From contig JADZFO010000027.1 of the NCBI GenBank assembly GCA_020849855.1, forward strand, positions 124,001 to 188,000: DNA of 64,000 bases, given 5' to 3'. Positions within the stretch are counted from its first letter, which is position 1. Each line of letters begins with the position of its first letter. The DNA comes from a bacterium (GTDB taxonomy: Bacteria; 4484-113; JAFGCY01). The notes under the pieces were generated by a model. The model was not told the origin of the DNA. It worked only from the letters and a program-made list of their open reading frames with translations, and did no database searches. Below, in pieces: positions 1 through 9,696 of this stretch. The position numbers and the translations under genes were made by a program.

Positions 1-1982
1 CTCGGCGGTCCGCCGGCGCCCATCTTCATATAGTAGACCTTCTTGTCGCCGCCCTGCAGGCCGAAGTAGCCCCCGTTGCCGCTGGGCAGCGTGATGCTGC
101 GGGTGTCGAGGCCCTCAAGGTCGATCTTCAGCGGCTCAGCCTTGGGCTCTTCCTTCTTCTCGCCCTCAGCCGGGGCGGCCGGGGCAGCGGCGTCGCCCGC
201 CGCCGGGGCAGCCGCATCAGCGGCCGGGGCATCCGCCGGCTTCTCGCCCTCGGCGGGCTTCTCCTCGGCCGGCTTGATTTCCTCGTCGTCGTTCTTCGGG
301 GCGAAGGGCGAGACGATGTCCGCGCGCAGGGTGGTCACGCACAGCGTGGTCGTGTCGCTGAAGTTGAACTCGCCCCAGTCGCCCACCGGCGAATAGTTCG
401 GGTTGAAGCTGGAGTCGCTGGTATAGAACAGGTAGTCGCCGCTCAGGTCAAAGGCCGCATTGCCGCAGTTGAAGTAAGGCTGCGTGACGCGGTGGCTCTC
501 CTTGGTGGCGCTGTTGTAAAGCATTACCGTGCCGTTGCTGCTGGCCGCGTCGGCCAGGTTGAAAGCGATCCACACGGAGTCCTTGGCCCAGCTGATCCCG
601 CCCGGGTTGCCCCAGGGGTCCTTGGCGAACTGCACGGTCTCGCCGCTGTCCACCGTGTGCACAAAGAAGGCGCCGGTCTTGTCGGTAAAGGCGATCTTCT
701 TGCTGTCCGGGCTCCAGTGCAGGTTCATCCTGAAGGTGTGGCCGTCCTTGGTCAGCTGGCGGGCCTCGCCGCTGCCGTCGCTGGGGCGCACATAGATCTC
801 ATACTCGCCGCTGGCGTTGCTCAGGTAGGCGATCCACTGGCCGTCGGGCGACCAGGTCGGCTCGCGCTCGGTAATGCCATTGGTGCCGGTCAGGTTGCGC
901 GGGTAGCCCTTCTCGGCCGGCACGGTCCAGATGTCGCCGCGGGCGTTCACCGCCACGCGCTTGGCCTGCGGCGAGATGCCGCCCTCCAGGATGGTCTGGC
1001 CGGCGTCGATGGTCTGCGGCATCACACTCATGCGGTCGCCGGGCACGGAGATCTCCACCTTGCTCAGCTTCTCGGAGGCGATGTCCAGAAGCCATAGCTG
1101 GCCGCCGTTCTCCATCACGATGTCTTTGGGGCCGATGGCCGGCCACTTGGTCTCGAAGTCTTTGAAGAAGGTCACCTGGCGGCGCTCGCCGTCGGCCAGG
1201 GTATAGACCCAGATGTTGCGGCGGTGCTCCGGGCCGGCATCCGACAGGAAGTAAACCTTGTCGTTGCCGTGGAACATCGGCGCGGTATCCGTGCCGGGCC
1301 AGTCAGTGATCTGGCGGCTCTCGCCGTTCTTCAGGTTGTACAGCCAGATATTGCTGGCCGTGCCGCCCTGATAGCGGTTCCAGTTCTGGAACTCGATCCA
1401 CTGCTGGTCCAGCGCCACCCACTGGCCGTCCGCGCTGAAGGAGGCGAACATGGCCTCAAAGGGCGGCAGGGCCTCGGGCAGGCCGCCATTCGGATTGCTG
1501 TAGTACAGGTGGTTCTGGTGGCCGCTGTTCTCAATGCTGGAGCCGAAGACCACCCGGCCGTCGGGGGCATAGTCCACCATGAACACGCCGCCGGGCTGGA
1601 AGCTCAGGCGCCGGGGCAGGCCGCCGGCCACCGGGACCTCATAGATATCGCCATTGCCGTCATAGTTGGCGCCAAAGGCCACCTTGCTGCCGTCAGGGCT
1701 GAAGCGCGGGAACTGCTCGGCGCCGGCCGGGCTGGACAGGGGCAGCGCGGTGCCGCCGCTCTTCGGCGCGATCCACAGGTCGTTGTCATAGCGGAAGACA
1801 ATTTTGTCCGCGCTGACATCCGGCGTGCGCAGCATGGCCGCGTCCAGCGGCACATTGCCGCCGGTCTGGGCTGCCTGCGCCGCTGTGCCGAAGGCAAGCG
1901 CACCGGCGAGCATCAGCGCCAGTACGCCCAGCAGAGCCAGCGGCGCCGGGCGGGCGCTGCTGAAACGGGGAAGGGCTACCAT
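1..1982 (-). CDS. tricorn-protease-like secreted beta-propeller protein (C-terminus beyond window)
   Basis: The reading frame runs from ATG at 1982 to the window edge, about 660 residues, with no stop. It starts with a hydrophobic, Ala-rich signal peptide (residues ~12-38) and continues into repeated TolB/PD40-type propeller blades; SPDG-type motifs recur (FSPDGSKVAF, WSPDGQWIAY, WSPDSKKIAF). Around 140-290 the frame encodes a low-complexity Ala/Pro/Glu/Lys linker followed by a restart of structured sequence. In known tricorn proteases two propellers precede a PDZ domain and a serine protease core, which would lie outside the window. An AAGGAGG ribosome binding site five bases before the ATG supports the start. 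Tricorn-like is my best call; a pure TolB-like propeller protein is the alternative because the catalytic part is not visible. Confidence 0.75.
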   Translation of the reverse strand, partial: MVALPRFSSARPAPLALLGVLALMLAGALAFGTAAQAAQTGGNVPLDAAMLRTPDVSADKIVFRYDNDLWIAPKSGGTALPLSSPAGAEQFPRFSPDGSKVAFGANYDGNGDIYEVPVAGGLPRRLSFQPGGVFMVDYAPDGRVVFGSSIENSGHQNHLYYSNPNGGLPEALPPFEAMFASFSADGQWVALDQQWIEFQNWNRYQGGTASNIWLYNLKNGESRQITDWPGTDTAPMFHGNDKVYFLSDAGPEHRRNIWVYTLADGERRQVTFFKDFETKWPAIGPKDIVMENGGQLWLLDIASEKLSKVEISVPGDRMSVMPQTIDAGQTILEGGISPQAKRVAVNARGDIWTVPAEKGYPRNLTGTNGITEREPTWSPDGQWIAYLSNASGEYEIYVRPSDGSGEARQLTKDGHTFRMNLHWSPDSKKIAFTDKTGAFFVHTVDSGETVQFAKDPWGNPGGISWAKDSVWIAFNLADAASSNGTVMLYNSATKESHRVTQPYFNCGNAAFDLSGDYLFYTSDSSFNPNYSPVGDWGEFNFSDTTTLCVTTLRADIVSPFAPKNDDEEIKPAEEKPAEGEKPADAPAADAAAPAAGDAAAPAAPAEGEKKEEPKAEPLKIDLEGLDTRSITLPSGNGGYFGLQGGDKKVYYMKMGAGGPP

Positions 1983-2042
1983 CAGTTCCTCCTTGGAGAG
2001 CAGGGGCCGGCCACTTGGTATGCCAGCCTGCAATGACACGGG

Positions 2043-2684
2043 ATAAAGCCTAGCATGTGCGGTCGCGAAAGTGCGCCTGCGGCGCGGCAGCAGCTGCCCG
2101 CGGGCAGTGCTGCCAGGACTCACAGACGGGCCGGCCGGCGCAGTGGTTACCGGACAGCCCCGCTTCAAAGGCCTACAGCAGCCTCGAAAGCGTCCGAGAA
2201 CGCGCATGCAGGGATAGAGCCGCGCGGGGCAGGGGAGGTAACGCCTCCTGTGAAGGTCCGCCGGTACATCCGGCACCTGTCTGTGGGCCCGCACCGCAGT
2301 GCGGGCACAAGTGGGCCCGAACGGCAGTGCAGGCAGGGCTGCCTCACCGAAGCCTGAGACAGAACCGGAGCGCAGGCATCCATGCCTGCATTCTTTAGCA
2401 GTGCCGCTAAGCACGGCCCCCTTCATGCATTTCTTCGGTTTTCTTGGTGCCTTTGTGGTCAACAATCCTGAACCACCAAGACACGAAGGTCACGAAGGAC
2501 ACACAGGGAGAATCTGAGCCAGCGCAGAGCTATGCCTGCCGCCCTCTTCATGGAGCGCGGGACAATTGTCCCGTATCTTGCGGACCGCCGAGTTGCATTC
2601 GGCATTCTTCACTGGGAGCGCAGACTTCAGTCTGCATCTTCAATTGGAGCGCGGACACCCTGTCCGCTTCTTCTCCCCCCACGT
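2043..2684. repeat. intergenic cluster of REP-like palindromes
   Basis: I see no convincing gene here. The stretch holds a 41-base segment (2201-2241) repeated exactly at 5478-5518, then a chain of short palindromes: a GGAG-foot element at 2367-2395 with stem GCAGGCAT/ATGCCTGC, the inverted repeat made of TTGGTGCC and CACGAAGG arms (2431-2505), CGGGACAATTGTCCCG (2558-2573), a CCGAGTT/CATTCGG-type hairpin (2585-2604), GCAGACTT/AGTCTGC (2619-2635) and GCGGACA/TGTCCGC (2651-2668). The same words recur in the arrays at 4430-5260 and 8690-9690. Confidence 0.8.
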
Positions 2685-2760
2685 TACAATCGCAGCAGAT
2701 GTCCACTGCCCAGCTCAGCCGGCAGCTATGCTCCGGAGGCCGCGCCGTAGCGCGACCGGT
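2685..2760 (+). repeat. duplicated promoter/start cassette, copy 1
   Basis: This segment of about 65 bases recurs at 3438-3500 with few differences. It contains TACAAT (2685-2690), an 8-base gap, then ATG and codons for MSTAQLSRQLCSGG. Copy 2 encodes MSTAQLNRQLCSGG. Both copies lie just upstream of lipoprotein-like genes and diverge after the shared part. Confidence 0.7.
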
Positions 2761-3277
2761 GGCACCGGCTTGGAACCGGTGGCCCCTCCCTGCTGCCTCG
2801 CTCAGCACCGGTCAGGGCCGCTTACTCTCAGCAATAGCTGTCGCGTTGGCTTTTTGCCTGTTCTGTTCATGTCAAACTAAGCAGCAAGGCCAAGCAGTGT
2901 CCTACCCCAAGCACTGGCCTATCGCAGGCCTCACTGTACCAAGTGGGTCTTCCGCAGCACCGATTCATGTGTTCGGACCCAGCAATACTAGCGAGTCGTT
3001 TGAGCAGCTCGGAATCTATCAAGACACGAACTTATATGCATTGGGATTCACAATCGATTCGGACTGGCAGAGCATCCGAGACCATATCCAAAACTGTCTT
3101 GGCAGTGACTATGCTGTTAGCCTGGAAAACGACGACCCAGCAGTTAAACAGACAAACTTCACTTCCAAGAATGGACGTTATTCAGTAAGGCTTTCGGGGA
3201 TCAAGTTGGGCGGCATGAGAGAATTTAACTATGAACTGCTTGTGTATGAATACACTGACAAGGCGAATCAACTCTAG
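2699..3277 (+). CDS. putative lipoprotein of unknown function
   Basis: I do not recognise this protein. A hydrophobic segment followed by a Cys (FCLFCSC, encoded near 2850-2877) looks like a lipobox. After it come about 135 polar residues ending at TAG 3275-3277. The mature part is less GC-rich than the neighbours and has balanced codon use, so it is probably a real gene and possibly acquired. The start is uncertain. ATG 2699 fits a leaderless start after TACAAT (2685-2690), but it gives a long N-terminus encoded by a duplicated repeat cassette, so the original start may have been overwritten. A neighbour at 3720-4310 has the same organisation (cassette, then lipobox, then unknown domain). 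Confidence 0.5.
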   Translation: MSTAQLSRQLCSGGRAVARPVAPAWNRWPLPAASLSTGQGRLLSAIAVALAFCLFCSCQTKQQGQAVSYPKHWPIAGLTVPSGSSAAPIHVFGPSNTSESFEQLGIYQDTNLYALGFTIDSDWQSIRDHIQNCLGSDYAVSLENDDPAVKQTNFTSKNGRYSVRLSGIKLGGMREFNYELLVYEYTDKANQL

Positions 3278-3437
3278 TGTCGTCCCTACATTTATCAAGA
3301 CAGTTACAAGCTATCGAAATGATGCACGGTGTGCCCAAAATTCCCAAATACCCGCCCCTAGGCATACTGTCCGCCACCGCCGCCTGCAGGGCTTACGCTC
3401 CAAGGCGCGCCAACTCTTCGCCCCCCGCGCCCTCAGT

Positions 3438-3500
3438 TACAATCCCCCCAGATGTCCACTGCCCAGCTCAACCGGCAGCTATGCTCCGGAGGCCGCGCCT
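3438..3500 (+). repeat. duplicated promoter/start cassette, copy 2
   Basis: This is the second copy of the segment at 2685-2760, with TACAAT (3438-3443), eight bases, then ATG at 3452. The short frame opened there stops at 3697 and is not in frame with the lipoprotein that follows. Confidence 0.7.
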
Positions 3501-3719
3501 CCGCGCGGAAGGTCGCGGCTGCGCCGCGCGCTGGGAACGCTGGCTGCCAGCCGGCCTCTTCTCCCAGTAGCAGCGCGGCCCTGTCCGCGCGCTATCCCGA
3601 TACCGCCAGTCAGGTTAACCACAATGTGGCAGCGGATGGCTTCATGGGCGTCCCGCAGATGCACCGCCGCTTGCAAGCTCGCAGCGGCCCTGGATAAAAT
3701 GGTGAGAGTAATTTGTGGG

Positions 3720-4310
3720 ATGATGCGTCTGCCTCTCTGCGTATTTGCCTTATGCATAGCCCATATGTTGTCAGCATGTTCGGATACACCGCCTGGCCTC
3801 AAAAGTGCCCAAATTGATAAGGACACTCTCTCACTTAAGTTGGATCGAGGCAATATGTGGCAGGGCAGTGCTTTGATTTCAATAATAGTTGTTGAGGAGC
3901 ATGATATCCAGAGTGCGCGTGGCATCGCATCTAACATTGCCAACAGTATGTTTACTCGTGAAGTGTTGAGCCATCAGTCACAAGCTAGCATAGTTGCAGT
4001 AATAAAAGCCAATGAGGACGAACCTTCTATTCGTGGGCCACACAGAACGCCATGGGCTGTTGGGAAGGTCACTGGGAAGGGTCAGACTCAAACTCTCCTC
4101 GCTTTACATCCAAAAGGGAGTTTCCCAATGCCAAAGATGGAATGCAGCTATTCTGTGTCGGAGTGTATTCTGGGATGTACCATCAGACAGTCGTGGTTAG
4201 GAATGGAAAATAGTGTTGCTCGACTAATACCAGCAACCAAACTGGTACCAAGCGAACTCCCAGATTACAGTGATGGTAATCACCTGACACACAGCCCCTG
4301 CGCGGGGTGA
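3720..4310 (+). CDS. putative lipoprotein of unknown function
   Basis: This encodes about 196 residues beginning MMRLPLCVFALCIAHMLSAC, a clear type II signal peptide with lipobox LSAC. The mature part is polar and of no family I recognise. An alternative ATG at 3699 is also in frame; I prefer 3720/3723 because the signal peptide is then of normal length. The composition is clearly less GC-rich than the surroundings. With the gene at 2699-3277 it forms a pair of small lipoprotein-like genes embedded in repeats and preceded by the same duplicated cassette, which suggests acquired or rapidly evolving surface proteins. Confidence 0.55.
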   Translation: MMRLPLCVFALCIAHMLSACSDTPPGLKSAQIDKDTLSLKLDRGNMWQGSALISIIVVEEHDIQSARGIASNIANSMFTREVLSHQSQASIVAVIKANEDEPSIRGPHRTPWAVGKVTGKGQTQTLLALHPKGSFPMPKMECSYSVSECILGCTIRQSWLGMENSVARLIPATKLVPSELPDYSDGNHLTHSPCAG

Positions 4311-4384
4311 TGAGTCTAGGCTGATTTCAGTTCTCCTGCCACCCACCTTTATCCCACCGCTGCATTTGGCTGTGGTCCCGGCAG

Positions 4385-5255
4385 CTGCAGCTGGGTTCGC
4401 GTCCAACGCCGCCGGCTGCAAGCCGCCTTCCTTCCGTGCGAGGCGTACAACGCTGAGCGGGGCCTCCGGGCAAGGGCTGCGGACGAGAGCGTCCGCGGTC
4501 CAAAGAAGATGCGGCCATGGATGACCGGGGCTCCGGGTCAAATCTGCCGCCTCTTCGGTTTTCTTGGTGCCTTTGTGCCTTGGTGGTCGAAAATCCTGAA
4601 CCACCAGGACACAAAGGCACGAAGGACACAAAGGGAGAATCTGAGCCAGCGCAGAGCTATGCCAGCCGCCCTCTTCATGAAGCGCGGGACAATTGTCCCG
4701 TATCTTCTGTCTTGCAGGGTTGTGGCTGGTCCCATCCTCCTGGGTACGCCGGCTGCAAGCCGGCCCTACCCGGAGTGCGGACACCCTGTCCGCACTTTTC
4801 GTCTGAGCGGGGCCTCCGGGCAAGGGAGGCGGACGCGAGCGTCCGCGGTCCAAAGAAGATGCGGCCATGGATGAACGGCGCTCCGGGTCAGATCTGCCGC
4901 CTCTTCGGTTTTCTTGGTGCCTTTGTGCCTTTGTGGTCAAAAATCCCGAACCACCAGGACACGAAGGTCGCGAATAGAGAGTCTGAGCCAGCGCAGAGTT
5001 TTTCAGCCGCCCTCTTCACGGAGCGCGGGACAATTGTCCCGTATCTTGCGGAACGCCGGCTGCAAGCCGGCCCTACCCGGAGCGCGGACACCCTGTCCGC
5101 ATTTTTCGACTGAGGTGGGCCTCCAGGCAAGGGCTGCGGACGAGAGCGTCCGCGGTCCAAAGAAGATGCAGCCATGGATGAGCGGCGCTCCGGCTCAGAT
5201 CGGCCGCCTCTTGGATTTTCTTGGTGCCTTTGTGCCTTGGTGGTCGAAAATCCCC
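4385..5255. repeat. composite hairpin-repeat array 1
   Basis: Units of about 310-350 bases are repeated in tandem; the landmark TTTTCTTGGTGCC occurs near 4559, 4909 and 5216. Each unit strings together several palindromes: a long inverted repeat with TTGGTGCC and CACGAAGG arms, CGGGACAATTGTCCCG (4685-4700, 5026-5041), GCCGGCTGCAAGCCGGC, GCGGACA/TGTCCGC and GCGGACG/CGTCCGC. Array 2 at 8690-9690 has the same order. I see no gene in it; open frames through the array follow the repeats. Confidence 0.85.
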
Positions 5256-5430
5256 AGCGACCGTGACCTCACAAACGCTGTGCTGCAAAAGGCTCTGCTC
5301 TTGAGTGCTGGCGCCAGCGGGACGGGCATGCTCAGACCTGGCGGAAAGCCCGTCGCGTCCTGCCATCAAGCCTGGCCCACTTATGACAAAAGCGGCCCTG
5401 TTGTGTTAACACGGGCTCCGGCTTAAGACA
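5256..5430. repeat. 175-190 base conserved core, copy 1
   Basis: The array ends in a unique block beginning near the word CCAGCGACCGTGACC and ending at an imperfect hairpin around 5396-5415. The same block occurs at 9697-9872 with about seven substitutions. It is not one of the short palindromes and I find no convincing protein in it. It could be a non-coding RNA or an attachment or terminal segment of the composite element. Confidence 0.7.
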
Positions 5431-5477
5431 ATTGCCGCCCGCCGTCGGCCTGCAGCAGCCGCCCGGCGTCCAGGGAT

Positions 5478-5662
5478 CGCGCATGCAGGGATAGAGCCGC
5501 GCGGGGCAGGGGAGGTAAGGGGCCGCAGCGCGGACGATCCGTCCGCGTTGTGCCTTCCCCGGAGCGCCAAGTTCCACTCGGCATTTTCTCCCGTTGGGCC
5601 GGGGCTCGTCCCCGGCCTTCCCTTCAACTCTTGTAGGGCCGGGGCTTGTCCCCGGCCTTCCC
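5478..5662. repeat. 41-base repeat and GTTG/GTAG-foot REP pair
   Basis: The segment 5478-5518 is an exact copy of 2201-2241. Two tandem hairpins with stem CCGGGGC/GTCCCCGG follow at 5593-5622 (foot GTTG) and 5633-5662 (foot GTAG), immediately after the 3' end of the minus-strand gene at 5673-8540. Confidence 0.75.
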
Positions 5663-5672
5663 CTCAACCTGC

Positions 5673-8540
5673 CTAACTGATCCAGCCGCCGCAGATATTG
5701 GTTGGATACAGCTCCCCGCCCACGTCCTTCAGCTCCACTTCTGTACCAGAACCGAAGTAATTGATTTGCACCACGTACTCACCGGTGTAATCGTATGGTT
5801 TGCGGTGCCCGCCGGTTTCCGCATCGCTGCGCTGGCCCCTGGCATCAATGCTGACCACGCTGATATTCGTATCCACCGGGAATGCATGGTCGTGCATCGC
5901 TTGATAGCTCACCTGCTGCTCAGCACTGCTCAGGCAGATGCAGTAGGCGGCGGGATCACGCAGCAGCACCGGGCCGCAGCCCGCAGTAAGGATATAGCTG
6001 GCCCGGGCCGGCATGCCCCAGTTGTCGTCAGGCAGCGGCTCAGTGTCCAGCCAGGGCTCCATCCGACGCGCGAAGTGAATGGCGCGGCAGACCCCGCGTT
6101 CAAGCCGCCCCATCCCCGCCGGATTCACATTGGGAGCGGCGTCGCTGCGGTCCGGCAGTCCGTCGGCGTCGCTGTCCGCGGACAGCGGGTCGGTGAACAG
6201 CTGCGCCTCGGTCTGGTCGCTCAGGCCATCGCCATCGCTGTCGCGCCGCAGCTCGGCCAGGCTGATGCGGTCCTGCACCTGCACCGCGCCGGTCATGGTC
6301 TCGATGCTGAAGCCTTCGCGCTGCTCGGTTTCCATGCTGGGCTGATGATGCGTGACCAACAGCTCGTCCCCCAGCAGCTGCAGCCCCAGCGGTCCCAGCG
6401 GCGCCTCAAGGCCCTGCATCCCGTGCGGCAGGTAATAGCGGTTAAAGACATCGTTGAAGGGCGTGGGCCAGACAGCCTCATAGGCGCCGTCATTGTCCTG
6501 GTCCTCGCCAATCCAGACCACTGAACCGGTCAGCGCGCTGTCGACGAAGGCGGTCATGATTCCGCCCGCCGGGTTGTCGATGCTCCAGGGCCGGCTTTGA
6601 CTTGTGAGTTGCCAGCTCGAAGTGCGGGGCTTGTAGGGCGGCTGTGGCGGGTCGATATCCTGGCGGTCCAGGTCGGCATAGATGGGCTCCAGCAGCGCTG
6701 CCGCCCCGGGGCCGCCCTTCAGCGCCAGCAGGCCTACGAATTGCTGCTTATAGCGCGCCAGCCGCTGGTCGGCCATCCACCTGCTGATCTCGTCAACGCT
6801 CAGTACTGCCGCGTTGCGCTGAAGCACCTTTTCGAGCAGCTCGCTCAGCGGCCGCAGGTAGGTATCCGCGTCTTCATTACGGCTGCGCTGCTGCACATAC
6901 AGACACAGCTCCAGCAGCGCCTGGCGCTGCGGTTGGCTCAGGTTGCCAAAGCGCTCATAAAGCTGGACGATGCTGCTGCGGCCGTCGGCCACCAGCGCTC
7001 GCATCAACACGTCATCAGCCAGCGGATCGGCGCTCGCGCAGAAGCGCTCGGCCAGCGTACGGTCAAACTGCGGAAAGCCGCTACGCTGCGGCGCGCCGAC
7101 CTTCAGCTGCCCATCTGCCCCGTCCAGGTCGCAGCGCAGCAGCAGGCCAAAACTTTCGCCATACTGGCCGAAGGCCGGGTTGCAGTCGGCGGTTCCCGCA
7201 ATATAGCCATCGTGAAATATCAGATTAGTCAGGCGCAGCTCGCGGGGCAGCGTGATGTCCAAGGCTTCACCCGAGAGCAGGTCAAAGCGCCGCAAGCTCT
7301 GGCGACGTGGCAGGTTGAAACCAGTGTCGTCTTCCAGCAGTACGGTCAGGACCTGGCCATAGCGCTGCCAGTAGTAATCCCGCGGTATCGCGTCGGCATC
7401 TGCGGCGAGCAATGTCCGCATGAACTCACCGCTGGCGCAGTCGTAAAGGTCCAGCGCGTGTGAGCTGGTGCTCCAGCCGGCGTCCTTGTCCGTGACCCAG
7501 CCTGGCCGGCGCAGGACAAACCAAGCTCCGCCCGCCGCCAGCACGCAGTTCTGAAAGACACCGGAGCTGCTGCCTAGGCTGGGTTCGATCTGCCAGCGCG
7601 GCTGGCCGCTGAGATAGTCGATCCTGCTGACCCGCAGCGGCGGCCCCAGGCGCTGCCAGGCTGCCGCCAGCCCGGCTTCATCGAGGTTCGTTCCAGCCAT
7701 TGCTTCAATGCTGTCAATGCCGAGTCCAAAATCGAGATACTCCTCGACCAGCAGGCTGTTGGCATCAGGGTGGAGCAGTACCCGCTTTCCCGGTCCGCCG
7801 CAGTCCCAGTGCCAGCTCTCCCCCTCGACGTTGCAGGCGCGCAGGGCGCCATCGGCATAGAAATACACGCTGGTCCAACCGGGATCTGAGAGATCCGCGT
7901 CAGGCCAGTAACCGGTTCCAACGGAGGTGATCTGACCGCTGCTGGTCGAGACCTGGCTGTAGGGGAACTCGGCCTTTGTGCTTCCATCCAGGGCATACAG
8001 CAGCAGAAGATCCTCTCCCTGCACCTCATCGCCCCAGCCGGGGTACTCACTGGCCCGCGTGGCCCAGACCCAGTTCCAGCCAGCCGCCACCGGCGCCAGT
8101 CCCTCGCGCCGCCAGAGCAGGCGGCCACTGGCCTTGTCCACCGCGGCCAGGTCCTTGCCGTCGTGCAGCAGCAGCAGGTCCTTGCTGACCGCGCAGAAGT
8201 CCTCCATGAAGTGCGCCTGCCCAATATCGGCACAGCTCCAGAAGAGCGCTGCATTGTCCAGCCGGTAAGCACTCAGACCTGCGCCATCCACCACATAGAG
8301 ATATTGCTCATCGGCCACGATCTCACTGGACCAGTCACCGAGGAAGCGCTGCTGCCAGCCGGCGATGTCTGGCAGGCGGTAGTCAAAACGAATGGTGTCC
8401 GGGTCACGCGGCCGGCCCCAGTCAGGCTCGACTGCGCCTTTGCCTGGTGCATCAGTCTCAGCAGTCGCGGCAGGCGCGGCAGGTACCAGCAGTAAAAACA
8501 AAGCCACAGCCCTCAGGCCAGGCAGCAAAAGAGCCTTCAT
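5673..8540 (-). CDS. large secreted protein with PQQ-like propeller and TSP3-type calcium repeats
   Basis: 955 residues from ATG 8540, chosen because it gives a proper signal peptide (MKALLLPGLRAVALFLLLVP...AAPA); an upstream in-frame ATG at 8600 lies outside the signal peptide. The N-terminal ~450 residues look like a PQQ/quinoprotein-type propeller (repeated VDKASGRLLWRREG-like strands). A middle helical region follows. Near the C-terminus an Asp-rich segment (DSDGDGLSDQTEAQLFTDPL, then DSDADGLPDRSD) matches thrombospondin type 3 / dockerin-like calcium loops. The last ~150 residues contain several Cys. It is probably extracellular or surface-bound. The function is unknown. It sits alone between two nearly identical repeat arrays. 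Confidence 0.7.
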   Translation of the reverse strand: MKALLLPGLRAVALFLLLVPAAPAATAETDAPGKGAVEPDWGRPRDPDTIRFDYRLPDIAGWQQRFLGDWSSEIVADEQYLYVVDGAGLSAYRLDNAALFWSCADIGQAHFMEDFCAVSKDLLLLHDGKDLAAVDKASGRLLWRREGLAPVAAGWNWVWATRASEYPGWGDEVQGEDLLLLYALDGSTKAEFPYSQVSTSSGQITSVGTGYWPDADLSDPGWTSVYFYADGALRACNVEGESWHWDCGGPGKRVLLHPDANSLLVEEYLDFGLGIDSIEAMAGTNLDEAGLAAAWQRLGPPLRVSRIDYLSGQPRWQIEPSLGSSSGVFQNCVLAAGGAWFVLRRPGWVTDKDAGWSTSSHALDLYDCASGEFMRTLLAADADAIPRDYYWQRYGQVLTVLLEDDTGFNLPRRQSLRRFDLLSGEALDITLPRELRLTNLIFHDGYIAGTADCNPAFGQYGESFGLLLRCDLDGADGQLKVGAPQRSGFPQFDRTLAERFCASADPLADDVLMRALVADGRSSIVQLYERFGNLSQPQRQALLELCLYVQQRSRNEDADTYLRPLSELLEKVLQRNAAVLSVDEISRWMADQRLARYKQQFVGLLALKGGPGAAALLEPIYADLDRQDIDPPQPPYKPRTSSWQLTSQSRPWSIDNPAGGIMTAFVDSALTGSVVWIGEDQDNDGAYEAVWPTPFNDVFNRYYLPHGMQGLEAPLGPLGLQLLGDELLVTHHQPSMETEQREGFSIETMTGAVQVQDRISLAELRRDSDGDGLSDQTEAQLFTDPLSADSDADGLPDRSDAAPNVNPAGMGRLERGVCRAIHFARRMEPWLDTEPLPDDNWGMPARASYILTAGCGPVLLRDPAAYCICLSSAEQQVSYQAMHDHAFPVDTNISVVSIDARGQRSDAETGGHRKPYDYTGEYVVQINYFGSGTEVELKDVGGELYPTNICGGWIS

Positions 8541-8697
8541 CCCCATGCAAGCTAATCGAGTAGAGACCATGGGCTGTAAAGAAGAGACGCGGGGCTGCAA
8601 GTATGCGAAAAGTCACGGAGCGCCGAGTTGCACTCGGCAGCAGCCCAGTAGCCGCGCCCCAGTCCGCGCGCCTTCCTGGGAGCGCCAGAATGAAGCG
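8541..8697. repeat. REP-like element upstream of the propeller gene
   Basis: A GGAG-foot hairpin with stem CCGAGT/ACTCGG lies at about 8618-8640, followed by a short unique spacer leading into array 2. Confidence 0.6.
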
Positions 8698-9690
8698 CGG
8701 GACAATTGTCCCGTATCTTCTGTCTTGCTAGGTTGTGGCTGGTCCCATCCTTCTGGGAACGCCGGCTGCAAGCCGGCCCTACCCGGAGCGCGGACACCCT
8801 GTCCGCATTTTTCGTCTGAGCGGGGCCTCCGGGCAAGGGATGCGGACGAGAGCGTCCGCGGTCCAAAGAGGATGCGGCGATGGATGAGCGGGGCTCCGGG
8901 TCAGATCTGCCGCCTCTTCGGTTTCTTGGTGCCTTGGTGCCTTTGTGGTCAACAATCCTGAACCACCAAGACACGAAGGTCACGAAGGACACACAGGGTG
9001 AATCTGAGCCAGCGCAGATTTATGTCAGCCGGCCTCTTCATGGAGCGCGGGACAATTGTCCCGTATCTTCTGTCTTGCAGGGTTGTGGCTGGTCCCATCC
9101 TTCTGGGAACGCCGGCTGCAAGCCGGCCCTACCCGGAGCGCGGACACCCTGTCCGCATTTTTCGTCTGAGCGCTGCCTCCGGGCTTGGGATGCGGACGAG
9201 AGCGTACGCGGTCCAAAGAGGATGCGGCGATGGATGACCGGCGTTCCGGCTCAGATCGCCGCCTCTTCGGTTTTCTTGGTGCCTTTGTGCCTTGGTGGTC
9301 GAAAATCCTGAACCACCAGGATACGAAGTACTCACAGGGAGAATCTGAGCCAGCGCAGAGTTTTTCAGCCGCCCTCTTCACGGAGCGCGGGACAATTGTC
9401 CCGTATCTTGCGGAACGCCGGCTGCAAGCCGGCCTCTTACCCCAAGTAGCAGCGCGTCCCCGTCCGCGCGTTCCCATGCGCTCACAGTGTTCGCCGGCTG
9501 CAAGCCGGCCCTAGCCGGAGCGCGGACACCCTGTCCGCATTTTCGTCTGAGCGGGGCCTCCGGGCTAGGGATGCGGACGAGAGCGTCCGCGGTCCAAAGA
9601 AGATGCGGCCATGGATGAGCGGCGCTCCGGCTCAGATCGGCCGCCTCTTCGGTTTTCTTGGTGCCTTTGTGCCTTGGTGGTCGAAAATCT
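8698..9690. repeat. composite hairpin-repeat array 2
   Basis: This has the same unit order as array 1, with CGGGACAATTGTCCCG at 8698-8713, 9048-9063 and 9388-9403 and the TTTCTTGGTGCC landmark near 8919, 9269 and 9650. The last unit has an extra insertion of about 60 bases (9438-9495). The two arrays are direct repeats that bracket the gene at 5673-8540. Confidence 0.85.
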
Positions 9691-9696
9691 CCAGCG

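Noticed and set aside
4385-5430. Protein genes running through the repeat arrays on both strands
   Set aside because: The frames follow the repeat units and change with them. Translated products are repeat-derived words without a start signal.
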